64,000 nt of DNA from Plantactinospora endophytica (GCF_016862915.1 NZ_BONW01000019.1:248001-312000); one strand, 5' to 3'. Shown: positions 7,633 through 16,130, counted from the stretch's first letter. Translations and numbers: made by a program. Notes: generated by a model not told the origin, from the sequence alone.

Positions 7633-10101
7633 CTACTTGTTTCGTTTACCCTTTCCGTTCCGCCGGTTGGTTCTCCCATTCGCCCGCCACGGTCGTGGGC
7701 GCCCTGTTGGTTGACTCATGCGTTCGGCTGGCACGAGACGCATGTCGGCAACGAGTTTATCCAACTCTTCGTCCGGTTTCCATGGGTCATTCTGATAGTC
7801 CGTCTCGACAATCGATCCACCTACGTCGACTAGTACACCGAGGACGCGGTCGGCCCGAAGTTGATGTTTTTTTGCTTTCATGTATTCGGACAGTCGACGT
7901 TTTGCGTCGGGATAACCCTCTGGCTGTGAGCCCACGAAGAACATTCCCTGGCCCCAAGGTGTCAAGAATCCTTGAGCAAGGGTATGGAAGCCATTATCCT
8001 CTCGCGTGTTGTCGACTACCTTCTGGATGCTGCGGGCCAATCTACGTTGTGCATCTGACGAATAGTTAGCAAGATCAGCCCCGAAGCGGAGCCAACCCGG
8101 CTTCCGATTGGCCTCAAGATACCTTAGGATGCGCTCGATTCCGGGCTCTTCCGAACGGGTTGGGCGGGACGCCTCAATAGCACTGGATCCTTCCGTGAAG
8201 TACATCCAGGCATCGAGGTCATCGGTAAGGGTTCCGACTCGGGTAGGAACTTCCTTCTTGAAGCGTCTGCGCTCGCCGGTCCTCGGGGGGGAAGACTCCG
8301 GGAAGCGCTGGTGTAGTAAATCGGGATCAGCTGTGAAATAAAGCCCGCCCTTGAGGAACCACATCAAGACATCGAGTTCGTCAACTGCAACGAATAAGCG
8401 TGCGGCCTGTGGTTCTGTTCGGCGTCGCAGGTAGAGAAGAAACGACGCGCTGCTGTCGAATAGCTTCGCGGCAACCGCAAGATCGTGTAAGGACACGATC
8501 CAAGGGATCGAGTTTCCGGGAAGTAAATCCGCTCGGACAAGAGCATCGGCCGCGATCGCCAGCGGGCCGAAATCATCAAGGCAAACAGCAATCGAGTGGA
8601 CTTCTCGTACGACAGATAGGTCGATCCACTGTCCGTTCTTACGCCATAGGCCCCCATTCTCAAGAATAAGGGACTCTACTCGTTGTGCCTGCTGTGTGGC
8701 TTCCCCAATTGTTTTCTTGAGATCGTCGGCAAGGCGGAGTGCGTTGCCGCCCCTGGCCTTCTCTCGGATCGAGCCTGCTTTCACCTCTATGCAAATCGCA
8801 ACGTCGTCGACTACAAATAGGCCGTCGGTTTCACCGTCTCCTGCGTAAACTTTTGGGTTCACGGCGGAGCGACTTAAATCGCAATCGGAGCTGCCTCTGG
8901 GCGGCGCCAAGTACTTTAGTCCCTTGTAAGTAGGCGCTGCGACGCCAAGAAGTCCGGCAACTAACTCGCATGCAAACTTTTCGGCGAAACTATCACGCTG
9001 TTCTCCATAGATGTTCCATGCATTGTTGTCAGGCGACGCCTTGATTTGCTTCTCGATAAGCCGTCTTATGTGGTCGATTGGGATGCCATTTTGCAACATC
9101 AAGTAATTGCCGTTGCCGTCGGCAAGTAGGTCGATCCCGGAGAGGATGTTACTTCCGTTCGCGTACGAGGTAATAAGCGCCTCGGCGCCGCCACCACTTA
9201 TCGGGTGGCTGAATGTCTGTAGAACGGCTTCTACCCGTTGTATTTCAACCCCACTACTTGAGGCAATTGTTGCTGCGCTGAAGGCGCTAGGAGCCCCAGG
9301 TGAAATGAAGAAATCGTTGAACGCCTGCCTGGCGAGAGCCTCATCACTAGCGTCTAGTTTTGTGCCGCCAGCATGTAGAGACGCGGCGTGATCAATGGCA
9401 TCAAGTAGGGCCGACTTCTTACTTGTATATTGCTCCCGTATCGTATCTCTTACCGCGCTTATCTCACCATATGTAAAGCCGACGATCCGCTCAAGTGTTT
9501 CCTCGATTTGCGGTATCTCAAGGATACCTCTGTTGAGGATTTCGCCGATCGACTCATAGTGTTTCCCTCGGATCATCAACTCGCTCGATCGTAGCTGGCC
9601 TGCGAGTTCCGCCAAGGGACCTAGGTCTGGATTTGCGCCTAGCGAAAGACCCAGCAGAGTCGTGAGTTTAAGAATCTCTCGCGCATGCGCACAGAGATCC
9701 TCGATTATGGCATTCGGATGCGGCAGGCCTTGTTCCTCGTCGGCATCCAGGCCATCTGCCGGAACTACTCGCGACCCGAGTCCGATAGCCACCAGGGCCA
9801 CAACGTCAATCACCGCAGCCAGCCCGCTATTCTGGCTCTCCTTGTAGCCGGTAAGAAATGGCGGTATCTCATGCTGACGCACTAGTTCAAGCACATCAAA
9901 TACATCCTGGCCGACAAGGAGTTCGGCCATGGCAGCTACGTGAAATTGAATTACGTGAGGGGCTTGGTTGTTGATGTCGTTCCATGAACCAGCGGGGACT
10001 AATCCTTCAGAGAAGCGGTTCATATTTGTTAGGAGGGATGAAATGCCCTCCTGTCCATCGACGATCATCCGGCGGTCGCTTCTAGAGTTCCTGCCGGACA
10101 A
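7633..10101 (-). CDS. large cargo protein with a PD-(D/E)XK nuclease-like core
   Basis: An 822-residue protein, not assigned to a named family. Residues about 425-465 read ETDGLFVVDDVAICIEVKAG, the D-x(n)-E-x-K signature of PD-(D/E)XK nucleases, with a conserved-looking Glu in FAEKFACELVAGLLG upstream and QQAQRVESLI downstream. The N-terminal 300 residues look helical; the C-terminus is Arg/Lys rich (NGRTNRRNGKGKRNK). I chose the TTG at 10101 because AGGAGG lies 5 bases before it; an ATG at 10068 is possible. GC is well below that of its surroundings. It may be a defence or DNA-processing protein, but that is inference. Confidence 0.75.
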   Translation of the reverse strand: MSGRNSRSDRRMIVDGQEGISSLLTNMNRFSEGLVPAGSWNDINNQAPHVIQFHVAAMAELLVGQDVFDVLELVRQHEIPPFLTGYKESQNSGLAAVIDVVALVAIGLGSRVVPADGLDADEEQGLPHPNAIIEDLCAHAREILKLTTLLGLSLGANPDLGPLAELAGQLRSSELMIRGKHYESIGEILNRGILEIPQIEETLERIVGFTYGEISAVRDTIREQYTSKKSALLDAIDHAASLHAGGTKLDASDEALARQAFNDFFISPGAPSAFSAATIASSSGVEIQRVEAVLQTFSHPISGGGAEALITSYANGSNILSGIDLLADGNGNYLMLQNGIPIDHIRRLIEKQIKASPDNNAWNIYGEQRDSFAEKFACELVAGLLGVAAPTYKGLKYLAPPRGSSDCDLSRSAVNPKVYAGDGETDGLFVVDDVAICIEVKAGSIREKARGGNALRLADDLKKTIGEATQQAQRVESLILENGGLWRKNGQWIDLSVVREVHSIAVCLDDFGPLAIAADALVRADLLPGNSIPWIVSLHDLAVAAKLFDSSASFLLYLRRRTEPQAARLFVAVDELDVLMWFLKGGLYFTADPDLLHQRFPESSPPRTGERRRFKKEVPTRVGTLTDDLDAWMYFTEGSSAIEASRPTRSEEPGIERILRYLEANRKPGWLRFGADLANYSSDAQRRLARSIQKVVDNTREDNGFHTLAQGFLTPWGQGMFFVGSQPEGYPDAKRRLSEYMKAKKHQLRADRVLGVLVDVGGSIVETDYQNDPWKPDEELDKLVADMRLVPAERMSQPTGRPRPWRANGRTNRRNGKGKRNK

Positions 10102-10972
10102 GGCCGCCTCCTGTATTGCTCGTGATGGGTGGTGGGCAGGCTACCATCCAGCGGTGCGGTCCGTATGAGTCGTGAGTGCAGACTCTATTCATTCGCATTG
10201 GTGATTTGTTAGACTAAGAGGGCCTTTCCGGCTCGTCTATTTGGCTAGTGGTGCCCAACCCCGGGTACATATGAGCGTTTTATGGGGTCAACTGATCGTG
10301 TGACGTCGCAGGGTGCCAGTCACGCATCCGGATCTTCAATTCTAGATCGGATGTTCCCGACTAAAAGCGCATGCGTCCGCTTAGACCGGATGCCCGTTGC
10401 CGAATAGTCCTCTAGTAGATAGATCAAGCGCTCCGCGCGGCGCGGGCCGGGCGCGGCAACCGGCTCCTGCGGAGCCGCCGCCCCGGCCGCCTCCGGCGCC
10501 GGGGCGGAAAGTCAGCCGGCCCGCAACCCACGCCCACCCCGCGCGTCCACCTAGTCCCAGAAGGAACCACGGGACGAGTCACAGCTTCCCGGACAGGCAG
10601 ACGAGAGCGAACTAGACCCTTCCCCAGAGCGAGCACACGAGCCGCAGCGACCAGACGCCGACACCCGGGCATCTCACGGAACACGAGGCCGGTCGCGGAT
10701 AGGCAGAGGAGGGAAGAGGGAAAGCGAGATGAAGAGGTGGGGTGGCTTAGAGCGTGCCTCCGGCGGGGGCGCTTCGGGCTTCGGGGATGGAGGTGAGCCA
10801 TCCCGACCACCATCGACCCAGGCAAGCCGAGCAGACCGGGGCCAGGGTGCCAAGGTCGTTCGTCCAGTAGGGCGCTCCACCTTGTCACCCTGGCCCCGGC
10901 CCGCTCCACGGTGTGTGGGTCGACGGCGGACGGGATGGCGAGGAGACGAATCATCCAGCAGCGATCGAGTTG
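10102..10972. other. 870-base non-coding stretch with GC-rich inverted repeats
   Basis: No supported gene. At 10430-10515 the sequence is extremely GC-rich and contains stacked hairpins: GGCTCC-TGC-GGAGCC, and CCCCGGC/GCCGGGG arms around CGCCTCCG. At 10836-10899 there is a long inverted repeat described separately as a terminator. The left part (10102-10420) is AT-richer and probably carries the promoter of the leftward 822-residue gene. Open frames on either strand here are Arg/Pro-rich and look spurious. Confidence 0.5.
10836..10899 (-). terminator. long hairpin downstream of the 494-residue nuclease-like gene
   Basis: The arms CCGGGGCCAGGGTG-c-CAAGGT and ACCTTG-t-CACCCTGGCCCCGG pair almost perfectly around a 24-base loop. 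It lies 74 bases past the stop of the gene ending at 10973. There is no T-run, as is common for actinobacterial terminators. Confidence 0.5.
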
Positions 10973-12457
10973 CTAGGCAGCCTTGTCCGACTCGCCGTGC
11001 AGTTCGTCTCGTAGGTCCTGCGGTGGCTTCATCTTCGACGCGGACTGCTTGGGACGGGCGTCGACAACGATTGGACGGATCTCGACGTTGTACCGGTCGG
11101 AGGCGATCCGAGCAGCTTGCCCGATCTTGTTGGTTTGGCTCTCTGTCATCTCGTCGTCGGTGTAGGCAATCGCTACGAAGAACGCGACGTGAACATCTTC
11201 GGACATGGCGTATTGCGGTGTTTGAGCGAGGATGCCGTCCCAGAACTTCGAGTTGGACATCAGCTTCATCTCAACGACCGTCCGGGCGACCCAGCCTGCG
11301 GCGAAGTGGAAGTCGACCGGACCTCGGCCGGCGTTGGCCTCGCCCGTCATGCTGATGTCGTTCGCCTTGCAGTAGTGCTTGGCACAGCTACGGAACAGCG
11401 CCTGGACCTTCTTCTCTGGCAGCGAGACGCCAAGGTGCCAGAGCATCTGCCACTCGTCTTGGTGTTCGATGCCGTGCCGGAAGGACTGAATGACCTCCGC
11501 GACGAACTCCGGGAACTCGGAGTGATCCTTCGGTACGTAGGAGAGAGGCGAGCGCTCCGCGATCTTGCCCCCCATCTCCCACCACCGGGTACGAAGCTTG
11601 GGATCCTTGTCGACCGGGTACGGCTCGTGCTCTGTGTGCTCCAGGTCCTTCAGGTAGGAGGCGACAATTGCCGGGTTCTGTCGTGCCATCTTGGCCTTCT
11701 CCCGGCTGTCCACGTTCCGTGCGATCAAGTAGTTGAAGTTCCCGCGGACTTCTTCGCTGTGGTTGCGCCAGGCGTAGTTCCAGAACCCGTTCGCACTGAC
11801 TACCGGGATGTCCTTGAGGAACCGCTTCGGCACGAGCAAGACGGGGCCGGGCCGGTCGAGGAACGGGTTGGCCGGCAGGTCGACCTCCTGCGTCTGCCAG
11901 GAGGCAAACTCTTCGCTCCACGCGGCGTTGCGCACCCGGAAGCGCTTCATCGGCACGCCGTGCCGGCGGGCGATGTCCTGCGTGTACCTGATGAAGAAGC
12001 TCTTGAGGATGTTGCAGACCGCGTCGCTGATCCGGTCCAGCCCCATGCCACCCTGAAAGAGACCCAGCATCTCCATGTGCGGGACGTTGTCGATCCCGAG
12101 CCCGAGGGCAGTCTTGACTCCGTCGAGCATGCCCTCCTGTAGACCACGGCCCGCTCCGGAGCCGTTCGGCGTCCCGTCGGCCACACCGAGGCAGAACTCC
12201 GCCGGCTCCGGGAACATCAGCAGAGCCTGAGCCTGCTTCCAGGCCAGCGACTTCTCGTTGCCCTTCGACTCCCGCACGAGCCCGAAGACCAGCGCGAAGA
12301 AGTCGAGGGTGTGATCATGCGCCTCGAACCACCGTTCGTCGGTGTCCGGGTAGATGAGGAAGGGATCGACACACAGGTTGGTGTCGGTGGGCAGGTAGGT
12401 GTCAAACCAGTCGTCCTGGTCCGTACGGCGGATGCCGTGCAGCTCGCTCCAGCGCAT
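10973..12457 (-). CDS. cargo protein with a C-terminal PD-(D/E)XK nuclease signature
   Basis: A 494-residue protein of unrecognised family. A nuclease-type motif set is visible near residues 370-430: ISMTGEANAGRGPVDFHFA, then VVEMKLMSN (D-x(n)-E-x-K), then ILAQTPQYAM with the usual Gln. The N-terminal part (RRTDQDDWFDTYLPTDTNL, VDPFLIYPDTDERW) looks conserved and folded. The ATG at 12457 has AGGAGG 6 bases upstream, which decides it over the ATG at 12478. It stands alone between long non-coding stretches, like a defence cargo gene, but the function is unproven. Confidence 0.75.
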   Translation of the reverse strand: MRWSELHGIRRTDQDDWFDTYLPTDTNLCVDPFLIYPDTDERWFEAHDHTLDFFALVFGLVRESKGNEKSLAWKQAQALLMFPEPAEFCLGVADGTPNGSGAGRGLQEGMLDGVKTALGLGIDNVPHMEMLGLFQGGMGLDRISDAVCNILKSFFIRYTQDIARRHGVPMKRFRVRNAAWSEEFASWQTQEVDLPANPFLDRPGPVLLVPKRFLKDIPVVSANGFWNYAWRNHSEEVRGNFNYLIARNVDSREKAKMARQNPAIVASYLKDLEHTEHEPYPVDKDPKLRTRWWEMGGKIAERSPLSYVPKDHSEFPEFVAEVIQSFRHGIEHQDEWQMLWHLGVSLPEKKVQALFRSCAKHYCKANDISMTGEANAGRGPVDFHFAAGWVARTVVEMKLMSNSKFWDGILAQTPQYAMSEDVHVAFFVAIAYTDDEMTESQTNKIGQAARIASDRYNVEIRPIVVDARPKQSASKMKPPQDLRDELHGESDKAA

Positions 12458-12604
12458 AGGGCGCCTCCTCGTGGACATGTCGAGGCGAACCCTTCGCCTC
12501 GACAGCGCACGCTGACGCCGCGCCCAGAGAGAAACGCCACTCCGGTACCCCGGAGCTCAAGATCTCTATTAGAGTTCCCTTGAGACGACCAATCTCCAAG
12601 AGAA

Positions 12605-12652
12605 CCCCGGCTGGACGGGCGTCGACCCCGACGTCCGACCGCCGGGGCTTTC
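12605..12652 (+). terminator. orphan plus-strand hairpin
   Basis: CCCCGGC (12605-12611) pairs with GCCGGGG (12641-12647), with inner arms GGACG/CGTCC, followed by CTTTCT. No plus-strand gene ends here, so it may close a small RNA or be a leftover. Confidence 0.35.
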
Positions 12653-12767
12653 TGCGTGTCCCGACGAGGATAGCAAAGGCCCCGTGACAGTCCGTGTGTC
12701 CGGGTCGGTCAGACACGTGTTTGTGCTTCACGTCACTGACCACAAGATGTAGGTGCGTCTACAGATC

Positions 12768-12794
12768 TTTAGTCAACATGTTGTGTACTAAAGA
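12768..12794. promoter_or_regulatory. nested palindrome, candidate operator
   Basis: Outer arms CTTTAGT and ACTAAAG enclose the perfect palindrome CAACATGTTG plus TGT. It lies in a gene-free, AT-richer stretch inside the element, 311 bases upstream of the nuclease-like gene start at 12457. Confidence 0.35.
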
Positions 12795-13364
12795 CTGTCG
12801 GACCCTCGTGATAGCATCCCGCGCCCAATCGCTCGGTGGTTACGGTATGTAGCAATAGATCGAGGATTTTTAGTGCACGGCTGGCATTTCCATCCATCTG
12901 GCCACGCTCCCTACCATGATTTGCCGCCTCACGGCAACGCTCTGTATCGCATCCGATCGCAGGTTGGCGCTTCCCATCGCTTTTTGTGTCCATTCGCCCG
13001 AAAAGCCCCCCACACCAGACTGTGCTAAGCAGGGTGCTCCTGATGAATCAACGTCAGTTTCGGTACGGGGCTGCCTCGGGCGTCGGTATGCCTAACGAGC
13101 ACGACGCGGACGCGCGTTCGTGTCGCCCGGTTCGGAGCGATATGCGGACCATGCGCGGCTTAGGGGTTTCAGCCCTCCCTGGCACGCCCGGACGCCGCCG
13201 TCGTGGCTGCTGCACGGGGGTCGGAACTCGGGCAGCGACAGTCCGACCTGCACGGGTCGACGTGCCATTAGCGTGCCATTGAGCCAGGACAACCGGGGTC
13301 AACCGAGGCCGCTGGAGACCGCCGCGACTAGGGCGCCGGCTGGTCGGAGCCCAAACCTTCGACA

Positions 13365-13409
13365 CTTCCCAAGCTGACAGTGCGGGTTCGATTCCCGTCA
13401 CCCGCTCCA
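13365..13409 (+). repeat. 3' fragment of tRNA-Gly(CCC): attachment site 1
   Basis: It starts inside the anticodon loop (CTTCCCAAGCTGACAG), continues through the T-arm GGTTCGATTCC and ends with the acceptor CACCCGCTCCA. The 5' half of the tRNA is absent. It is followed by the tRNA's own terminator remnant (GAAGGCCCTGGTCAG near 13414). This is what an attR left by integration into the tRNA 3' end looks like, and it marks the right boundary of the AICE. Confidence 0.8.
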
Positions 13410-13461
13410 AGCCGAAGGCCCTGGTCAGAGGAACTTTCTGAGCTGGGCGTTCGTCCAGCGG

Positions 13462-14493
13462 CTACGCGGTTAGGCCGGGAGGATAGCCGCACCGCTGGGG
13501 GGAGCAGTCTGCCTCGTGGTCCCGGTACCACAGGCCGTTGTCCCGTTCGAGCATTCGGGCGGTCAGTGCGAGTCGACGTTGCCGCATCCGGGGCAGGGTC
13601 GATGGCAGCGCAATAAAGGTTTCCGGAAGCACAGCCACCATGTCCGTAATCTGCTCGCCATCGATCATGCGTAGCAGCACCCGGCATTGCCACCATGGGC
13701 GGTCGTCGTTGGGCCAGTAGTAGACGGCCGGGTCTGGGAAGAGGTAGTGGAGGGAATCGGGGTCCAGATGAGCCCGGAACCGGGGACTGCCGCTACCCAA
13801 CCCGAGCCGTTCGCGGCCCGCCTCCTCGTACAGGGAGCAGATGCCGTCCCGGTCCAGTGACTTGAGCACCCGTGCCGAACGGGGAAGCGGCCGCTGGCCG
13901 GTCGGGGTGCTAACCGGCCAGCCGGACAGCACACGGATCCGTTGCCGGAAGGTCCAGGCGCTGTTGTCCTTGCGCGGTATCGGCAGCGGAGGAGGCGGCG
14001 TCCACCGGTACCCGGCCTTGGCGATGTGGCGCAGCATCCACTTCCGCCCTTGCGTCCCGGTCGTGTTCCAGGTCCAGCTCATCGGTCGATCCCGCATGGC
14101 TTGCTCCCGACGGCTGGGAGGGTCCGTGCGGGTGGGCCGCTGCCTGGTTCGCGGGCTAGGGGCCAAGGGCAGGTTGTGTGCCAGGTCTGCCAGGAACCGG
14201 ATGTGCTCAAGGACTTCGTTGCTGGCAGCTTTCTCCGGGTTCCGTCGTGGCTGCCCGGCTAGGGCACGAATCTCTATCAGCGCGTGATAGGCCAGTAGGC
14301 CGGCTACCGTCCGGTCATCGACCTCTTCGGACCGTGACCAGAATGACTGAGCCCAGCCCCGTGAACGGACCGGATCCTGCTCCCCCACGGAGGCGTTCTC
14401 GTCTGGTGCCACAACGACATCATTGCTGGCCCGGGCGAGCGCCACGGAGGCAGCCCAGTCCTGCGGCTGGTCCCATCCGGTGAGCCTATGCAC
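13462..14493 (-). CDS. unknown protein in the first att-flanked module
   Basis: A 343-residue protein I do not recognise. The N-terminal half contains RTVAGLLAYHALIEIRALAG and LEHIRFLADLAHNLPLAP, helical and conserved-looking; the C-terminal half contains WTWNTTGTQGRKWMLRHIAKAG and a Trp-rich PWWQCRVLLRMIDG. I used the GTG at 14493, preceded by AGGGGG. The open frame continues upstream into the antisense of the next tRNA-Gly fragment, and that extension (ERVTGIEPALSAWE) is a well-known artefact. It is the only gene between attachment fragments 1 and 2. Confidence 0.65.
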   Translation of the reverse strand: MHRLTGWDQPQDWAASVALARASNDVVVAPDENASVGEQDPVRSRGWAQSFWSRSEEVDDRTVAGLLAYHALIEIRALAGQPRRNPEKAASNEVLEHIRFLADLAHNLPLAPSPRTRQRPTRTDPPSRREQAMRDRPMSWTWNTTGTQGRKWMLRHIAKAGYRWTPPPPLPIPRKDNSAWTFRQRIRVLSGWPVSTPTGQRPLPRSARVLKSLDRDGICSLYEEAGRERLGLGSGSPRFRAHLDPDSLHYLFPDPAVYYWPNDDRPWWQCRVLLRMIDGEQITDMVAVLPETFIALPSTLPRMRQRRLALTARMLERDNGLWYRDHEADCSPQRCGYPPGLTA

Positions 14494-14607
14494 GTGCCCC
14501 CTACGTGCCCGTAGCGCCGGGAAGCCACGGGGAACCGTGGTCAACCACGGGCACCGTGACCAGGAGCGCAGCCCGCTGACCTTGGCCAGGACTGGCGCCC
14601 CAGCGAG

Positions 14608-14649
14608 TTCCCAAGCTGACAGTGCGGGTTCGATTCCCGTCACCCGCTC
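14608..14649 (+). repeat. 3' fragment of tRNA-Gly(CCC): attachment site 2
   Basis: GTTCCCAAGCTGACAG, then GGTTCGATTCC and CACCCGCTC, is nearly identical to site 1 over about 40 bases. It is followed by an intact hairpin, GAAGGCCCAGGTCAG pairing with CCTGACGCTGGGCCTTC (14656-14698), the probable tRNA terminator. Direct repeats of ACGTGCCC near 14491-14508 echo those before site 1. Confidence 0.8.
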
Positions 14650-14816
14650 GGACAACGAAGGCCCAGGTCAGAGGACATTTCCTGACGCTGGGCCTTCGGC
14701 GATCTGATCCGGGGCCATGCCCCAGATGTGCCTCCGGCTTCGCGTGCCCTCCGTGCCCCTCCGTGCCCTCCGTCGTCCCGCTGGCCGGGTCGGCGGCGCC
14801 TGGCGGGTGGCGGGCC

Positions 14817-15335
14817 TCAACTCTTGACGGTCTTTGCGATCTGCAGGGCGGCCTGGCCGGGCGTGAGGTGGGTGGTCTCGATGAACTCGGCCTCGTCGCG
14901 TAGCCACGTGCGAGCGGCCTCCGCGTAGGGCTCGAGGTATTTGAGGCGGAACGGGGAGGGGATGGTGTGTTCCCCCGCGATACGCCGGCGGAGGGTGTCT
15001 TGGTCGGCGTGGAGGACGAAGTGCCTTACCGGGATGGCATGGTGGGCGAGGCCGGTGCTGATCTCGCGCCAGTACTGCTCGACCAGGACAGTCATGGGCA
15101 TCACCAGAGTGCCGCCGGTGTAGTCGAGTACGCGGTGGGCGGTCTCGACGACGAGTTGCCGCCACGGTGGCCAGTGCTGGAAGTTGTCCGTCGCAGGTAG
15201 CCCCGGCGTGATGTCCATGAGTGTCTCGCCGACCTTCTCTGCGTCGAACACCCGTGAGTCCGGGATCAGTTGCTGCACGAGTGCACTGGTCGTCGTCTTC
15301 CCTGCGCCGTGGGTGCCGTTGAGCCACACGATCAT
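14817..15335 (-). CDS. TmrB-like P-loop NTP-binding protein
   Basis: A 172-residue protein with Walker A GTHGAGKTTT at residues 7-16, directly after the start strand MIVWLN. The layout resembles TmrB (tunicamycin resistance) and related small kinases: P-loop at the extreme N-terminus, a D-AEKVGETLMD segment, FVLHADQDTLRRRI, and a C-terminal helix. The ATG at 15335 is used because it places the P-loop where the family has it; the frame is open further upstream. It is alone between attachment fragments 2 and 3. A role in antibiotic or nucleotide-sugar tolerance is only suggested by family resemblance. Confidence 0.7.
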   Translation of the reverse strand: MIVWLNGTHGAGKTTTSALVQQLIPDSRVFDAEKVGETLMDITPGLPATDNFQHWPPWRQLVVETAHRVLDYTGGTLVMPMTVLVEQYWREISTGLAHHAIPVRHFVLHADQDTLRRRIAGEHTIPSPFRLKYLEPYAEAARTWLRDEAEFIETTHLTPGQAALQIAKTVKS

Positions 15336-15433
15336 GGGACCGACGCTACATGTGGCACGTCGCCCGGTAGGTCGACGTTCGATCCAATGCCACTCGAAAC
15401 GCCATCCCGAACCGTCTCGGTCCAATTTGGAAC

Positions 15434-15469
15434 CTCACAGTGCGGGTTCGACTCCCGTCAGCCGCTCCA
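15434..15469 (+). repeat. diverged 3' fragment of tRNA-Gly: attachment site 3
   Basis: CTCACAGTGCGGGTTCGACT followed by CCCGTCAGCCGCTCCA differs from sites 1 and 2 at several positions and lacks the anticodon portion. The downstream hairpin (GAAGGCCCTGGTCAGG pairing with CCCAGCCAGGGCCTTC, about 15473-15514) is kept. It looks like the oldest of the three sites and borders the chromosomal backbone. Confidence 0.7.
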
Positions 15470-15572
15470 ACCCGAAGGCCCTGGTCAGGACATCAAGTCC
15501 CAGCCAGGGCCTTCGACGTTCCGACGACCCCGAGCGCCGGGTACGGCGCGGGCCGTACGCCGCCGGTGCGGC

Positions 15573-16130
15573 TCAGCGGGTCCGGTAGCGCGCGTAGATC
15601 AGTCCGCTGTCGAAGGCACGCTGCTCGACCAGATCGAGATCGAGGCGTACGCCGTCGGGGAAGAACCGCTTGCCGCCGCCGACCACGCTCGTGGTGATGA
15701 ACAGGTGGTACTCGTCCACCAGGCCGGCCGCGATCGCCTGGGCCGCGAGGTTGGGGCCGTCGACGGTGAGGTCGTGATCAGCCTCGGCCTTGAGCTTGCG
15801 TACCGCGTCCGGGTCGAAGGTTCGCTCGATCCTGGTTTTGGCGCTGGACACCGACTCCAACGTCGTGGAGTACACGATCTTCTCTGCGGCCTGCCAGTCG
15901 CGGGCGTACTGCAGGATGTGCGGCGGCAGGTCGGGATCGGTGTGCGCGGTCTCCCAGTAGACCATCGTCTCGTACATCCGTCGGCCGTAGAGGTACGTGC
16001 CGACGGGGCGGAAGAGGTCGTTGATGAAGCTGTGCACCTCCTGGTCGTCGGCCCCGGTGCCGAGGCCGCCCTCTGCCGCCTCGGCGTAGCCGTCGAGTGA
16101 GGTGATCATCGAGTAGATGAGCTTTGCCAT
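15573..16130 (-). CDS. dihydrofolate reductase family protein (RibD C-terminal type)
   Basis: A 185-residue NADPH-binding reductase-like protein. MAKLIYSMITSLDGYAEA at the N-terminus, YLYGRRMYETM, and IVYSTTLESV with DLTVDGPNLAAQAI match the RibD/DHFR-like family, and GGGKRFFPDG near the C-terminus is the typical late motif. The ATG at 16130 has GGAGA about 6 bases upstream. The substrate is unknown. It is divergent from the AraC gene. Confidence 0.85.
   Translation of the reverse strand: MAKLIYSMITSLDGYAEAAEGGLGTGADDQEVHSFINDLFRPVGTYLYGRRMYETMVYWETAHTDPDLPPHILQYARDWQAAEKIVYSTTLESVSSAKTRIERTFDPDAVRKLKAEADHDLTVDGPNLAAQAIAAGLVDEYHLFITTSVVGGGKRFFPDGVRLDLDLVEQRAFDSGLIYARYRTR

Larger units (their letters stand above)
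12458..13364. other. 900-base non-coding stretch at the AICE right end
   Basis: No well-supported gene. It contains the palindrome CTCTATTAGAG (about 12567-12577) near the probable promoter of the leftward nuclease-like gene, a plus-strand hairpin followed by CTTTCT (12605-12652), and a nested palindrome (12768-12794). Direct repeats CGTGCCATTAG / CGTGCCATTGA lie near 13260-13280, shortly before the tRNA-Gly fragment. The direct repeats could be integrase or excisionase arm sites; this is inference. A 74-codon frame (12769-12993, minus) is open but lacks a ribosome site. Confidence 0.5.

Noticed and set aside
12769-12993. 74-codon minus-strand frame
   Set aside because: It overlaps the nested palindrome, has no ribosome site and shows no recognisable domain.
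13054-13410. Minus-strand frame starting MERVTGIEPALSAWE
   Set aside because: It is the antisense of the tRNA-Gly fragment; this peptide is a widespread false annotation. The same applies to the N-terminal extension of the frame ending at 13462.
13365-15469. Functional tRNA-Gly gene
   Set aside because: All three copies lack the 5' half, including the D-arm and acceptor 5' strand; they are fragments only.
1-15520. Integrase or excisionase gene of the AICE
   Set aside because: None is visible on either strand; it would have to lie left of base 1.
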